The notes under the pieces were generated by a model. That model saw nothing but the letters and a program-made list of their open reading frames with translations. It did no database searches and had not been told where the DNA came from. A stretch of 64,000 bases of DNA from NCBI RefSeq assembly GCF_900128985.1, contig NZ_FQUC01000014.1, forward strand, positions 1-64,000, in the 5' to 3' direction. Position numbers and translations under genes: made by a program. Shown one piece after another: positions 45,168 through 54,405 of the stretch (the first letter of the stretch is position 1; every line of letters begins with the position of its first letter). The stretch comes from Indolivaga macrotermitis. GTDB taxonomy: Bacteria > Bacteroidota > Bacteroidia > Bacteroidales > Dysgonomonadaceae.

Positions 45168-45716
45168 ATGAAAACCAAATTTTTAACTGCCGTATTGGCG
45201 ATTGTAGGATTATTCGGTGTTGTTACAGTAGCAAATGCACAAACTACAGGATCTGTAACATTGAATATCAAATTAAATCCTATTCAAACATTGGTTGTAA
45301 ATTCAAAACAAACTACAGTAAACTTAGATTACAAAACTAAAAGTGATTATGCAAATGGTGTTAGTGTTGATCAGGCAGACCACCTGACAGTATACAGCAC
45401 AGGAGGATTTCAGGTAAAAGTAAAAGCAGCGGGTTCGCAGCTGACCGGAAAGGCAAACAATATCGATGCAAGCGACGTTATATTGACTGCTTCTAATGGT
45501 ACAAGCGCACTATCTAACAGTGCATCTTTCAGCTCGGCTCACTTATCGGCTCAGGATCAGGTAATAGTGTCAAGTACTAAAGGAGGCGTAGATAAGACTA
45601 TTAATGTAAACTATGCAGCTAAAGGAGATAATAATAAATATCTGGATTATTATCAGAATACCGAAAACCCAACAGTGTTTACTACTACTTTGACCTATAC
45701 TATCGTAGCTCAATAA
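45168..45716 (+). CDS. Pilin-like fibre subunit (chaperone-usher-like system)
   Basis: The 182-residue protein has a signal peptide (to NAQ, about residue 25). The mature N-terminus alternates hydrophobic residues (SVTLNIKLNPIQTLVV), like a donor strand. It ends in TTTLTYTIVAQ, a terminal beta-strand with alternating aromatic residues. Residues about 60-182 match the C-terminal half of the 46625-47674 product: DYANG, GxQVKVxxxxSQxT and the last strand. I infer it is the main subunit of a surface fibre. It is the first gene of the locus, upstream of a hairpin and a PapD-like chaperone. Pfam membership was not tested. Confidence 0.72.
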   Translation: MKTKFLTAVLAIVGLFGVVTVANAQTTGSVTLNIKLNPIQTLVVNSKQTTVNLDYKTKSDYANGVSVDQADHLTVYSTGGFQVKVKAAGSQLTGKANNIDASDVILTASNGTSALSNSASFSSAHLSAQDQVIVSSTKGGVDKTINVNYAAKGDNNKYLDYYQNTENPTVFTTTLTYTIVAQ

Positions 45717-45762
45717 GTTTTTCGGAAAATCAAAAGAGATAAGTATCTGATCTCCTGCTCAA

Positions 45763-45801
45763 AAAGAAGAGTCTTATAGTGAATGCTATATACTCTTCTT
45801 T
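45763..45801 (+). terminator. Hairpin between the subunit and chaperone genes
   Basis: AAAGAAGAGT (45763-45772) pairs perfectly with ACTCTTCTTT (45792-45801) around a 19-nt loop with an inner short stem. Few T residues follow, so partial termination or mRNA stabilisation is likelier than full termination. Confidence 0.65.
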
Positions 45802-45819
45802 GTTATATAAAAAGATTGT

Positions 45820-46632
45820 ATGACGAAAACATTTTTCCCGGCGATTCTTTTTTTTATCGCATTCTTAACCGGTTCTCCTCTGACCGGATTGGCACAAACC
45901 GGAATTTCGGTATCTCCTCCCCGTGTTTATTTCGAAGCGGATCCCGGACAAACTACTACAGAACAGGTTGTGGTTACCAATGTCAGTGCCAAAACTGTAT
46001 TGGAGCTGGCTGTGACCTTGGCCGATTGGCAGTACGATGAGTTTGGTCAGAATATGATCTATCAGGCTGATACTCTTTCTAACTCTTGTGCGAGTTGGGT
46101 AAATCTGAATGGCAATTCGTATCTGTCGCTAAAACCCGGCGAAAGTAAAACGCTCGATATCAGTATTACTGCTCCGGAAGGTCTCACTGCCGATGTACCT
46201 GTCCATACGGCGATGTTGTATGTAACACAAATGAATCCGGTGGATGATATTGACGAACATGGTGCTAATATAAAAGTGAGTGTCCGTTCGGGGATTAAGC
46301 TTTTTCAGAGAACAAGCGTGCTCCGCGAAAAGAAAATAGAAATAGTAAACCTGACTTACAATAAGGATGTGAAACATATGTTGCTAATGTTTAATAACGA
46401 CGGTAATGTATGGACAGATGGAAACATTTCGGTGGATCTTTTCAATAAAACTACAGGTAAGGAAACCCAACTCGAAAATATTGTATTCTACTCGATGCCG
46501 GGGGATAAACGTAATTTGATTATCCAAATGCCCGGAAAGCTGGAAAAGGGAAATTATACGGCAACTATTCTGATCGATTATGGAGATGATAACAATATGG
46601 AAGCAGCCGAACTCGCATTTGCTTATGAATAA
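45820..46632 (+). CDS. PapD-like periplasmic chaperone
   Basis: The 270-residue protein has a signal peptide (to LAQ, about residue 26) and two Ig-like halves. The first begins ISVSPPRVYFEADPGQTTTEQVVVTNVS and contains LADWQYDEFGQ, CASWVNL and LSLKPGESKTLDISITAPEG, the order seen in fimbrial chaperones (family knowledge). Such chaperones donate a strand to fibre subunits in the periplasm. The second half (about 155-270) is Ig-like too. It overlaps the adhesin-like gene by 8 bp, indicating coupled translation. Confidence 0.8.
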   Translation: MTKTFFPAILFFIAFLTGSPLTGLAQTGISVSPPRVYFEADPGQTTTEQVVVTNVSAKTVLELAVTLADWQYDEFGQNMIYQADTLSNSCASWVNLNGNSYLSLKPGESKTLDISITAPEGLTADVPVHTAMLYVTQMNPVDDIDEHGANIKVSVRSGIKLFQRTSVLREKKIEIVNLTYNKDVKHMLLMFNNDGNVWTDGNISVDLFNKTTGKETQLENIVFYSMPGDKRNLIIQMPGKLEKGNYTATILIDYGDDNNMEAAELAFAYE

Positions 46633-47674
46633 GAACCGGATATCGTTTTTACTATCGGTGATCTGTTTTGCTTTGACTCAGGTTACGAATGCTCAACTGG
46701 CATTTTCGGGCTGGAGTAATAACTATACCAGTATAAATTCGTTTCAGGGAAAAACTGTCACCGATGCGATGGCTGTGAGATTTACATATAGCGGCACAAA
46801 CCTGAATGAATCTAACTGGAAAGTTTCGGTAAGTGTGCAGAATGCGATTATGTCAACAGACGGCTCTGCCCAATTTCCGGCCGATAAGATTGTTTTTATA
46901 CCTCTGAATACTTCGGGGCAGGCTCAACCCAAGGCTATACCTACCGTTCAGGAAATAGGTATGCCGGCCTCAGTTCCATTGAGCGGCGGAAGTGAGGTTT
47001 ATCTGGTACCGAGATCCAATGCGCCCCTATACAATGTATCTTCGTATAACTCGTATTATGATTTGCAATTACACTATAATCTGCAAATAATGCCCGGCGC
47101 TTATTTAAAAGATTTACAGGGTGGGTATACTCAAAAAACTTACATTCTGGCTTTAACCTTCAGGGCTTATGGCGACAATAATAAGATGTTGGGCAGTTAT
47201 CAGCAAACTTATCAGATAGATGTATTTAACCTTATCGATACATATACGGAGGACAATCTCTATTCGATCGTGATTTCGGGACAGGCTCAAAATGGATTTC
47301 TGGAGTTAAAGACTCTGGCTGATTATGCAAATGGTGCAAAGGCTGTTTATTCGAATGGATTGATAGTATCTTCAAACATGGGTTATCAGGTGTCAGTCCG
47401 TTCTGTAGCTTCTCAGTTTACTTCATCCAACGGAAGTACTTTACCGTTGAATTCGGTTAAGATGCAGCTGGTGCCTACCGGCTCGAATACGGCTTCGACC
47501 GGAACAATAGATCTATCGAATGTCGCACAGATAATTTCCGTAGGGTCATCAACAAATAAAACGCCGGCATATTATGATATTCAGTATTGGACAAAACCAT
47601 CCGATCAGCAATTGATCGAAGCTGACATGGCGGAATATAGCACTACATTGTTGTATGAAATTACGCCTAAATAA
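46625..47674 (+). CDS. Two-domain tip-adhesin-like protein
   Basis: The start is ATG 46625 (MNKNRISFLL, signal peptide to NAQ), inside the chaperone's last codons; the frame opens earlier at 46580 but that part is chaperone coding sequence. The 349-residue protein has a unique N-terminal domain (about residues 22-215) and a C-terminal domain (about 220-349) homologous to the subunit at 45168-45716, including LxDYANG, GYQVSVRSVASQFTS and STTLLYEITPK. A receptor-binding half plus a pilin half is the layout of FimH-type tip adhesins (established for that family). The binding target is unknown. Confidence 0.75.
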   Translation: MNKNRISFLLSVICFALTQVTNAQLAFSGWSNNYTSINSFQGKTVTDAMAVRFTYSGTNLNESNWKVSVSVQNAIMSTDGSAQFPADKIVFIPLNTSGQAQPKAIPTVQEIGMPASVPLSGGSEVYLVPRSNAPLYNVSSYNSYYDLQLHYNLQIMPGAYLKDLQGGYTQKTYILALTFRAYGDNNKMLGSYQQTYQIDVFNLIDTYTEDNLYSIVISGQAQNGFLELKTLADYANGAKAVYSNGLIVSSNMGYQVSVRSVASQFTSSNGSTLPLNSVKMQLVPTGSNTASTGTIDLSNVAQIISVGSSTNKTPAYYDIQYWTKPSDQQLIEADMAEYSTTLLYEITPK

Positions 47675-47757
47675 GAGGCTTTTTTATGATATGTATTATC
47701 GTTCAGCAATGTCGGGTGTAAGGGTTATCAGGTTGCAGATGTTATAGGCACAATAAA

Positions 47758-50595
47758 ATGACAAGGGAATTCTACACAATATATATACTGGTATTTATCG
47801 GGTTATTATCGGGAACACCACTATTCTCTCAAAGCTCTTTTGAGGGAAAGGTCAGGATCGAGACCGAGCCACACTTAAATCCTTCTCCACAACAAACATT
47901 GATAGGTTCGATCGTAAAGATTAAAAATACGTCGGATCAGGCTTTCTCCGGAGTATTATTGATTGACACGCCATCGTCACTTAAAGCTATTGCGGGTACT
48001 TCTCAGCCGATAGAGCTTCAACCGTTGGACAGCACCTTTGTTTTTGTCAGGTTTCTTAAAAGGAGCGGTATGGAAGCGGGTACATCTACGGTAAAGTTCC
48101 GGTTACAGGATTCGGCAGGCAATACCTTATCGGAAAAGACTTCAACTTTTGTTATAGAAGAGAAAATTCAGCTGAATCTGGTTTTGGAAAATACCAACAT
48201 CTTAGCTGTGAACCCGAACGATTCGGTACGGATAAAAACTATTGTCGGGAACAGGGGTAATAAGAGCCAATCGGTAACGGTTGTTTTTAGTGTTCCTGAT
48301 CTTTCGGGACAGATAAACTTTATTGAACGAAAAGCGACTATTGCACCGATGGAACAACATGTGTTTTCCTTTAGCTTTCTTCCGACAAAAGCTTTATTGG
48401 AAAAAGACCGTTTTGTTGTTAATGTAGTGGGATTGAGAGGGGCAGGTAAAGAAATATTCGGTAACGGATCGGTAACGATTCAAAATGTTCTCTCTTCACG
48501 GAAATTTGACGACAGATCGTATGATTTCGGGTCTTTTGCTTCATTTCAGCAAAATAATATAACTGCCAGTTATCGCAGGTATGGTTCGTCGAGTGATATC
48601 TTTCAGCTTCAGGGACGGGATGCGTTCAACCTTCCTGCAGGGAGTTTAAGTATACAGGGCAATATTTACAGCAACCTTACACAAAGTAATCAGGTTGTTG
48701 CAACTAATACTGCTTTGACATACCGGTTGAACCAAAATGAATTGACATTGGGTAATATCAGTGAAACATTGGAACTTACCATGTTTGGCCGAGGTGCGAA
48801 GATCGCTTTAGCTAACGAAGGGCAGAGCCGCAGGTTTCAGGTTGGGGTGGTCGACGGGGCTTTTAATCTTTTTTCGGGAGACCCTTTATTTAAAGGTATT
48901 TCGAGTTTTTATATGACAGGCCAGCTGGGAGCGGTTAATGCTCAACGGCAATTTTACGGATCGTATATTTATCAGGATAATCCGTTTGAGGGTGCCCGGT
49001 TTAATATTGTGGGTAGCGAGATGAGATGGCTTATACGTAATGCCTGGTATACCCGTTTAAGGGTATCGGGGGCTCACAGTAATTATGACAAACTGAATAG
49101 GCAAAAGATGTCCGGTGCTGTTGATTTTCAATACAACGGGCATGTTGACGACCTTGAGCTAAACGGAGCATATTATTACAGTTCGGCATATTTTCCCGGA
49201 AGCCGGAGAGGAGTGTTAAGTGGACAACAGTCGATTAGTAAAGGCTTGGGTAAGGGATATCAGATCAGGTCTAATTTCTTATATTCGGACTTTTCTCCCC
49301 GATATTATACGAATACGATAAACAGTACTTTCAGGAACCTGAGTGGTGAGGTCGGATTGTCGTTCCCTGCTTTTAAAACTGTATCAACGAGTATTTCTTA
49401 TCAGAATCAGTATGAGAGGTCAAACTCGTATTACTTATACTTTACTCCTTCGGATGCTAATTCGGCACAGACCATGTTTGCCGGACGGTTTATCGAACGC
49501 CTTACATGGATGAGCCGCAATATGAAGCATATACTGGTCTCGTCAATCGAAAATGGCTGGGTGAAATACCCTCAGGAGGATAAGTATCATTTTCAATTCA
49601 AATCAGGTGCTTCTTATACTTACCATTGGCTGAATCTGAATGCTTCTTATCAGCAGGGTAGCTATTATATTTCGGAGTATGCCCTGAATATGGATAAGGA
49701 AGAGACTTTCAGCAGGGTATTTCTATCGGCAGCTGTAAATAAGACTTTTTCTGATGAAAAGTACGAGGTCAGTGCCGGTGCCAATTACAGTAAAGACCCA
49801 TTGACAGGCGAAGCTCCTTCGAGTTTTATGAATGTGAGATATAACCACAACCGGAGTTATTCTATTTTTATGAATTCTTCATTATATCATTATAATGTAA
49901 CTAATCAGGATAGCAAAAATATTTATAATGTTGAGGTTGGGGTAACGGTGCATTTGCCTGAAGGAAATATCTCGAGCCGGAGGAAAAGTAAATTGTCTGT
50001 ATTTGTCTACTATGATAAGAATGCCAATAATATTTATGACAAAGGAGATGAACCTGCTCCGGGATTTGATATAATGATAAACAATGCGGCTTTCTTATCC
50101 GATAATGGCGGAGAATTTGTTTATTCGCAGGTGCCTTTCGGATCATATGAGATAAAACCTGTTTCGCGTAAAGGCTGGTTTTATAAAGGGCAACCATTGG
50201 TTATCTCTAAATTTAAAACGAAAGTACAGATACCTCTACAACAAGCCGGAACGGTATCCGGTAAGGTTGCATACATTTATGATAAGAAGACTACAGCAGA
50301 TATGATCCTGAAATATAGTAATATCCGTTTTAGGATAGTAAATGTGGATAATGAGTTTGTCCAACGTGCTATCACAAATGATGACGGGGAGTTTACTATG
50401 TTCTTACCCACAGGTGATTATAAGATAATTCTGGAACCAAACACGTTGGAGCCGAATACATATTGCGAAATATCGGAACAGGATTTTAGGGTACAGGCCG
50501 GAAAGATTCAGGATTTGCCTGCATTCCGTATTCAGGTCAAACACAGAAAGGTGAATATTAAGCACTTTTCGGATAATCCGGAAAGCGATAAATAG
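47758..50595 (+). CDS. Large outer-membrane barrel, usher-like
   Basis: The 945-residue protein has a signal peptide (to LFSQ, about residue 25). Two N-terminal Ig-like domains (about 27-245) show TLIGSIVKIKNTSD and NDSVRIKTIVGNRGNK. About residues 250-725 are beta-strands with many Tyr, Phe and Asn, as in an outer-membrane barrel. Two C-terminal Ig/carboxypeptidase-regulatory-like domains (about 740-925) show VYYDKNANNIYDKGDEPAPG and ITNDDGEFTMFLPTG. The layout resembles an usher, N domains, barrel and C domains, but I see no clear plug domain and no secure homology to PapC/FimD. It is 83 bp downstream of the adhesin-like gene. Confidence 0.7.
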   Translation: MTREFYTIYILVFIGLLSGTPLFSQSSFEGKVRIETEPHLNPSPQQTLIGSIVKIKNTSDQAFSGVLLIDTPSSLKAIAGTSQPIELQPLDSTFVFVRFLKRSGMEAGTSTVKFRLQDSAGNTLSEKTSTFVIEEKIQLNLVLENTNILAVNPNDSVRIKTIVGNRGNKSQSVTVVFSVPDLSGQINFIERKATIAPMEQHVFSFSFLPTKALLEKDRFVVNVVGLRGAGKEIFGNGSVTIQNVLSSRKFDDRSYDFGSFASFQQNNITASYRRYGSSSDIFQLQGRDAFNLPAGSLSIQGNIYSNLTQSNQVVATNTALTYRLNQNELTLGNISETLELTMFGRGAKIALANEGQSRRFQVGVVDGAFNLFSGDPLFKGISSFYMTGQLGAVNAQRQFYGSYIYQDNPFEGARFNIVGSEMRWLIRNAWYTRLRVSGAHSNYDKLNRQKMSGAVDFQYNGHVDDLELNGAYYYSSAYFPGSRRGVLSGQQSISKGLGKGYQIRSNFLYSDFSPRYYTNTINSTFRNLSGEVGLSFPAFKTVSTSISYQNQYERSNSYYLYFTPSDANSAQTMFAGRFIERLTWMSRNMKHILVSSIENGWVKYPQEDKYHFQFKSGASYTYHWLNLNASYQQGSYYISEYALNMDKEETFSRVFLSAAVNKTFSDEKYEVSAGANYSKDPLTGEAPSSFMNVRYNHNRSYSIFMNSSLYHYNVTNQDSKNIYNVEVGVTVHLPEGNISSRRKSKLSVFVYYDKNANNIYDKGDEPAPGFDIMINNAAFLSDNGGEFVYSQVPFGSYEIKPVSRKGWFYKGQPLVISKFKTKVQIPLQQAGTVSGKVAYIYDKKTTADMILKYSNIRFRIVNVDNEFVQRAITNDDGEFTMFLPTGDYKIILEPNTLEPNTYCEISEQDFRVQAGKIQDLPAFRIQVKHRKVNIKHFSDNPESDK

Positions 50596-50621
50596 AAATA
50601 AAATGTAACAATTATTCATAT

Positions 50622-50656
50622 TTTGTAGTCTTATAAATTATAGAATGTTAATTTTG
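50622..50656 (+). promoter_or_regulatory. Promoter of the Tricorn-like protease gene
   Basis: TAATTTTG at 50649-50656 matches TAnnTTTG. TTTG at 50622-50625 lies 23 bp upstream, slightly farther than usual. The gene begins 40 bp later. Confidence 0.5.
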
Positions 50657-50696
50657 TAAAGAAGGTTAACCAATTATCTAACTATAAGTACTCAAT

Positions 50697-53600
50697 ATGA
50701 AGAAATTATTATTAGTGGCTTTCATGCTTTTGTCTATAGCTGGTATGAAAGCTCAGGAGCCGCCTTTGTGGATGCGCTATTCGGCAATCTCGCCGGATGG
50801 AAGCTATATTGCATTCTCATACAAAGGGGATATTTATAAAGTAGCGGTCAGTGGTGGCAGGGCTATACAGTTGACAACGCATCCGGCGCATGATACCAGG
50901 CCAGTGTGGTCGCCTGATGGAAAAAGTATTGCTTTTGCATCGAACCGCGAAGGTAGTTTCGATGTGTTCCTTGTATCGGCAGAAGGAGGTATTCCTACCC
51001 GTTTGACAAGTAATACTGCGGGGGCATTTCCCGTTACTTTCAAGGATGCGAATCATATCTTGTATACATCGACAGTGATGCTTGATAGTAAGGATAGCCA
51101 ATTCCCGTCAGGACAATTTCCCCAGGTTTATGAGGTGAGTATTACAGGAGGCAGGTCTAAACTGTTCTCTTCCCTTTCAATGGAAGATATTTCGGTTTCG
51201 CCTGATGGTAAACAATTACTCTATCATGATAAGAAAGGATACGAAGACCCTTGGCGTAAGCATCATCAATCATCTATCACCCGGGATATCTGGTTGTGTA
51301 AAGATGGAAAAGAGCGATCTTTTCAGAAGCTGACTTCGTTTAGAGGAGAAGACCGTAATCCGGTATGGGCTGCCGATGGCCAGTCTTTTTTCTATTTGAG
51401 TGAACAAGACGGCACTTTCAATATCTATAAACGAGGGTTGAATTCGACTTCCGATAAACAGATAACTTCTTTTAAAGGTAATCCGGTGCGTTTCTTAAGC
51501 GTGAGCCGACAGGGCTTATTAGCTTTTGCGTATGATGGCGAAATATATACTGTTCGCGAAGGGGAACAGCCTGCTAAGGTTAATGTTCGTATTGTAACCG
51601 ATAATCAGGAGAATAAACTTAAGTATATGAATTTCTCGAATGGTGCACGCGAAATGTCGGTGTCGCCAAGCGGGAAAGAAATTGCATTTATAGTAAGGGG
51701 TGATGTGTTCGTTTCTTCGGTAGAATACGGAACAACTGTTAGGATTACAAATACTCCCGATCAGGAGAGAAATGTGTCGTTCAGCCCTGACGGGCGTTCT
51801 GTTCTATATGCAGCGGAACGAAACGGTGTATGGAATATTTACCAGACGACATTGAGCCGCAAAGAAGATGCTTCGTTTGTATATGCAAAAGAATTTAAGG
51901 AAGAACAGCTGACCAATTCGGGCGCTGTATCCTTCCAGCCTTTATACTCTCCTGATGGAAAAGAAATAGCTTTTCTGGAAAGCAGAACCACAATAAAAGT
52001 ATTGAATCTGGATAGCAAGAAGGTTCGTACAGTACTCGATGGCAAGTTCAATTATTCGTATTCCGATGGAGACCAGTGGTACCAGTGGTCGCCCGACAGT
52101 AAATGGATTATGACCGAGTATATTGGCATTGGAGGGTGGAATAATACTGATATGGCTTTAGTGAAAGCCGATGGTAGCGGTGAAGTTACCAACCTCACAG
52201 AGAGTGGATATACTGATACCAACGGACGTTTTGTACAGAAAGGAAAAGCAATGCTTTGGTTTTCTGACAGGGCTGGATATCGCAGTCATGGTAGTTGGGG
52301 CGCTCATATGGATGCTTATATCATGTTCTTTGATAATGAAGCTTACGACAGATTCAGGCTTAGCAAAGAAGAACTGGCTTTAGTAGAAGATCAGGAGAAA
52401 AAAGATAAGAAAAAGAAAGACGACGAGGAGAAAGCAAAGAAGGCTAAAGAGAAAGATAAAAAAGACAAAAAAGAAGATGACAGCGAAGACGCAAAGAAAA
52501 AGAAAGAAAAGGATGTGAAACCTTTGGTCTTTGATTTCGAAAATAGTAGGGATAGGGTTATTCGCCTGACTCCTAATTCGTCATGGATCGCTGATGCGTT
52601 ATTAAATGAAAAAGGGGATAAGTTATACTATCTGTCGCGTTTCGAAAAAGATTATGACTTGTGGGTATATGACCTGAAAGAGCGGTCGTCGAAAATATTA
52701 TTGAAAGGAGCCGGAGGTGGACGGATTCAAACCGATAGTGTAGGGAAAAATATCTTACTGTTGGCAGGAAACAAGATTCAAAAAATAGATATGGAAAAGG
52801 GAACTGCTACTCCGGTCAAAATAAATGCACAATTTGAGTATCGTCCTGAAAGTGAGCGTAGCTATATATTCGAACATGCATGGCGTCAGGTGAAAGAAAA
52901 ATTCTATGTGACTGATTTACATAATGTCGATTGGGATGGCTATAAGATCACTTACGAAAAATTCTTGCCGCATATCAATAATAACTTCGACTTCTCGGAG
53001 ATGTTGGGCGAAATGCTGGGTGAGTTGAACGGTTCGCATACCGGAGCCAGATATGGGGGCCCATCTGCACCAATGCAAACGGCCTATTTGGGCGCATTCT
53101 TTGATGAGGGATACGATGGCGAAGGATTGAAGGTGGAAGAAGTGATAAATCAGGGACCTTTGACAATAGCCTCGTCTAAAATAGCGAAAGGTTCCATTAT
53201 CCTGAAAATAAATAATGAACCGATTGAAAAAGGACAAGATTATTTTCCTTTATTGGCAGGTAAGTCAGGTAAAAAAGTGTTGCTGACTTACAAGGCTACA
53301 CCTTCCGACAAAGAGCAGGAAATCTGGGTGAAACCGATTTCGCAAGGAGAGCAGAATAATCTGTTATATAAGAGATGGGTAGAGCAACGCCGGGCAATCG
53401 TCGATAAATTATCGAACGGGCGTATCGGTTACGTACATGTTCGTGGAATGAATAGCGAAAGCTTCAGGGAGGTTTATTCCGAATTGCTGGGACGTTGCAG
53501 GAATAAAGAATCTGTAGTGATTGATACACGGCATAACGGCGGTGGCTGGTTGCACGATGATCTGGTGACTTTGTTGAGCGGCAAAGAATATCAGCGGTTC

Positions 53601-53969
53601 GAACCCCGTGGGCAATATATCGGGAGTGACCCTTATAATAAATGGCTGAAACCGTCTGTGGTTCTGATGTGTGAAGATAATTATTCGAATGCACATGGCT
53701 TCCCTTGGCTTTACAAAGAGCTGGGTGTAGGTAAGCTGGTGGGTACGCCTGTACCGGGAACGATGACTGCCGTTTGGTGGGAAAGCCAGATAGACCCGAG
53801 TATCGTGTTTGGTATTCCTCAGGTAGCAGTGAAAGATATGAGAGGGAATTATCTGGAAAATCAGGAGTTATATCCCGATGTTGAAGTGTATAACGATCCT
53901 GCATCTTCCCTTCAGGGCAAAGACCTGCAATTAGAAAAGGCGGTGAACGTTTTACTTGGTAAAAACTAA
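50697..53969 (+). CDS. Tricorn-like protease with S41 domain
   Basis: The 1090-residue exported protein (signal peptide to MKAQ) has two propeller parts: residues about 25-530 with repeated SPDGxxIAF motifs, and about 605-705. A PDZ domain lies about 800-880, and an S41 peptidase domain about 890-1085 with GRIGYVHVRGM, NGGGWLHDDLVTLLSG and the nucleophile Ser in NYSNAHG (about residue 997). This order is that of Tricorn proteases, which trim peptides. A Lys/Glu/Asp-rich insert (about residues 565-605) is low complexity. It probably acts in the periplasm. The gene has its own promoter and terminator and no functional link to the fibre locus is shown. Confidence 0.92.
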   Translation: MKKLLLVAFMLLSIAGMKAQEPPLWMRYSAISPDGSYIAFSYKGDIYKVAVSGGRAIQLTTHPAHDTRPVWSPDGKSIAFASNREGSFDVFLVSAEGGIPTRLTSNTAGAFPVTFKDANHILYTSTVMLDSKDSQFPSGQFPQVYEVSITGGRSKLFSSLSMEDISVSPDGKQLLYHDKKGYEDPWRKHHQSSITRDIWLCKDGKERSFQKLTSFRGEDRNPVWAADGQSFFYLSEQDGTFNIYKRGLNSTSDKQITSFKGNPVRFLSVSRQGLLAFAYDGEIYTVREGEQPAKVNVRIVTDNQENKLKYMNFSNGAREMSVSPSGKEIAFIVRGDVFVSSVEYGTTVRITNTPDQERNVSFSPDGRSVLYAAERNGVWNIYQTTLSRKEDASFVYAKEFKEEQLTNSGAVSFQPLYSPDGKEIAFLESRTTIKVLNLDSKKVRTVLDGKFNYSYSDGDQWYQWSPDSKWIMTEYIGIGGWNNTDMALVKADGSGEVTNLTESGYTDTNGRFVQKGKAMLWFSDRAGYRSHGSWGAHMDAYIMFFDNEAYDRFRLSKEELALVEDQEKKDKKKKDDEEKAKKAKEKDKKDKKEDDSEDAKKKKEKDVKPLVFDFENSRDRVIRLTPNSSWIADALLNEKGDKLYYLSRFEKDYDLWVYDLKERSSKILLKGAGGGRIQTDSVGKNILLLAGNKIQKIDMEKGTATPVKINAQFEYRPESERSYIFEHAWRQVKEKFYVTDLHNVDWDGYKITYEKFLPHINNNFDFSEMLGEMLGELNGSHTGARYGGPSAPMQTAYLGAFFDEGYDGEGLKVEEVINQGPLTIASSKIAKGSIILKINNEPIEKGQDYFPLLAGKSGKKVLLTYKATPSDKEQEIWVKPISQGEQNNLLYKRWVEQRRAIVDKLSNGRIGYVHVRGMNSESFREVYSELLGRCRNKESVVIDTRHNGGGWLHDDLVTLLSGKEYQRFEPRGQYIGSDPYNKWLKPSVVLMCEDNYSNAHGFPWLYKELGVGKLVGTPVPGTMTAVWWESQIDPSIVFGIPQVAVKDMRGNYLENQELYPDVEVYNDPASSLQGKDLQLEKAVNVLLGKN

Positions 53970-53995
53970 AGGATAATTGTAATACTGTATAGAAA

Positions 53996-54035
53996 AAGGC
54001 TGAATCTTGTTACTGGGTTCAGCCTTCTTTATTTT
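53996..54035 (+). terminator. Terminator of the Tricorn-like gene
   Basis: AAGGCTGAA (53996-54004) pairs with TTCAGCCTT (54018-54026) and is followed by CTTTATTTT. Confidence 0.8.
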
Positions 54036-54060
54036 CTGTGCGCAATCACAGATTGCTTGC

Positions 54061-54090
54061 CCTTCTTTTGGCCTAAGTCCCAAAAGAAGG
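54061..54090. repeat. 11-bp inverted repeat
   Basis: CCTTCTTTTGG and CCAAAAGAAGG (54061-54071 with 54080-54090) form a perfect stem around 8 nt. Confidence 0.75.
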
Positions 54091-54139
54091 CAAAAACTCA
54101 TTGGCGCTTCGAGCCTTCGCCTATCTGACAACGTTCGCA

Positions 54140-54196
54140 GCCGAAACTAAATAAACCTCACCCTTTCGGGCTCAAACAGAGTTTAGTTTTAACGGC
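54140..54196. repeat. Inverted repeat with small bulge
   Basis: GCCGAAACTAAA (54140-54151) pairs with TTTAGTTT...CGGC (54182-54196) with a 3-nt bulge. Confidence 0.55.
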
Positions 54197-54262
54197 TACT
54201 TTACGTGTCAGATTACGGCTACACCTCTATATGCGCCTTTGGCTTACGCACGTTAAAAAAAA

Positions 54263-54275
54263 GGGCCTGAGACCC
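54263..54275 (+). repeat. Leader palindrome, diverged copy G
   Basis: GGGCC-TGA-GACCC differs from GGTC-N3-GACC by one base in the left arm. No start codon follows it on this strand. Confidence 0.35.
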
Positions 54276-54312
54276 TCGTCCGTCAGGTTCCGACATCGAC
54301 GTAAAGCACGGG

Positions 54313-54405
54313 GTACCCGTTGTGAGAAGGAAGCGTTAAAAGACAAATAGAAGTTGTATTAAGCGTGCTTTATTTGTCTTCGCTTTCGAACACGTAACGG
54401 GTCGA
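54313..54405. repeat. Imperfect ~33-bp inverted repeat
   Basis: An arm at about 54313-54348 (ACCCGTTGTG, AAGCG, AAGACAAAT blocks) has its inverted counterpart at about 54371-54403 (ATTTGTCTT, CGCTT, ACGGGT blocks). AAAGCACG/CGTGCTTT also recur across the loop (54303 and 54364). Gaps of 2-3 bp occur. Confidence 0.6.

Noticed and set aside
45125-45340. 71-codon frame overlapping the fibre subunit gene
   Set aside because: It is a shadow frame with repeated Cys and Ile and no credible start context; the subunit frame has a signal peptide and family features.
46580-46624. Earlier start of the adhesin-like gene
   Set aside because: It lies inside the chaperone coding frame, and the signal peptide begins at 46625.
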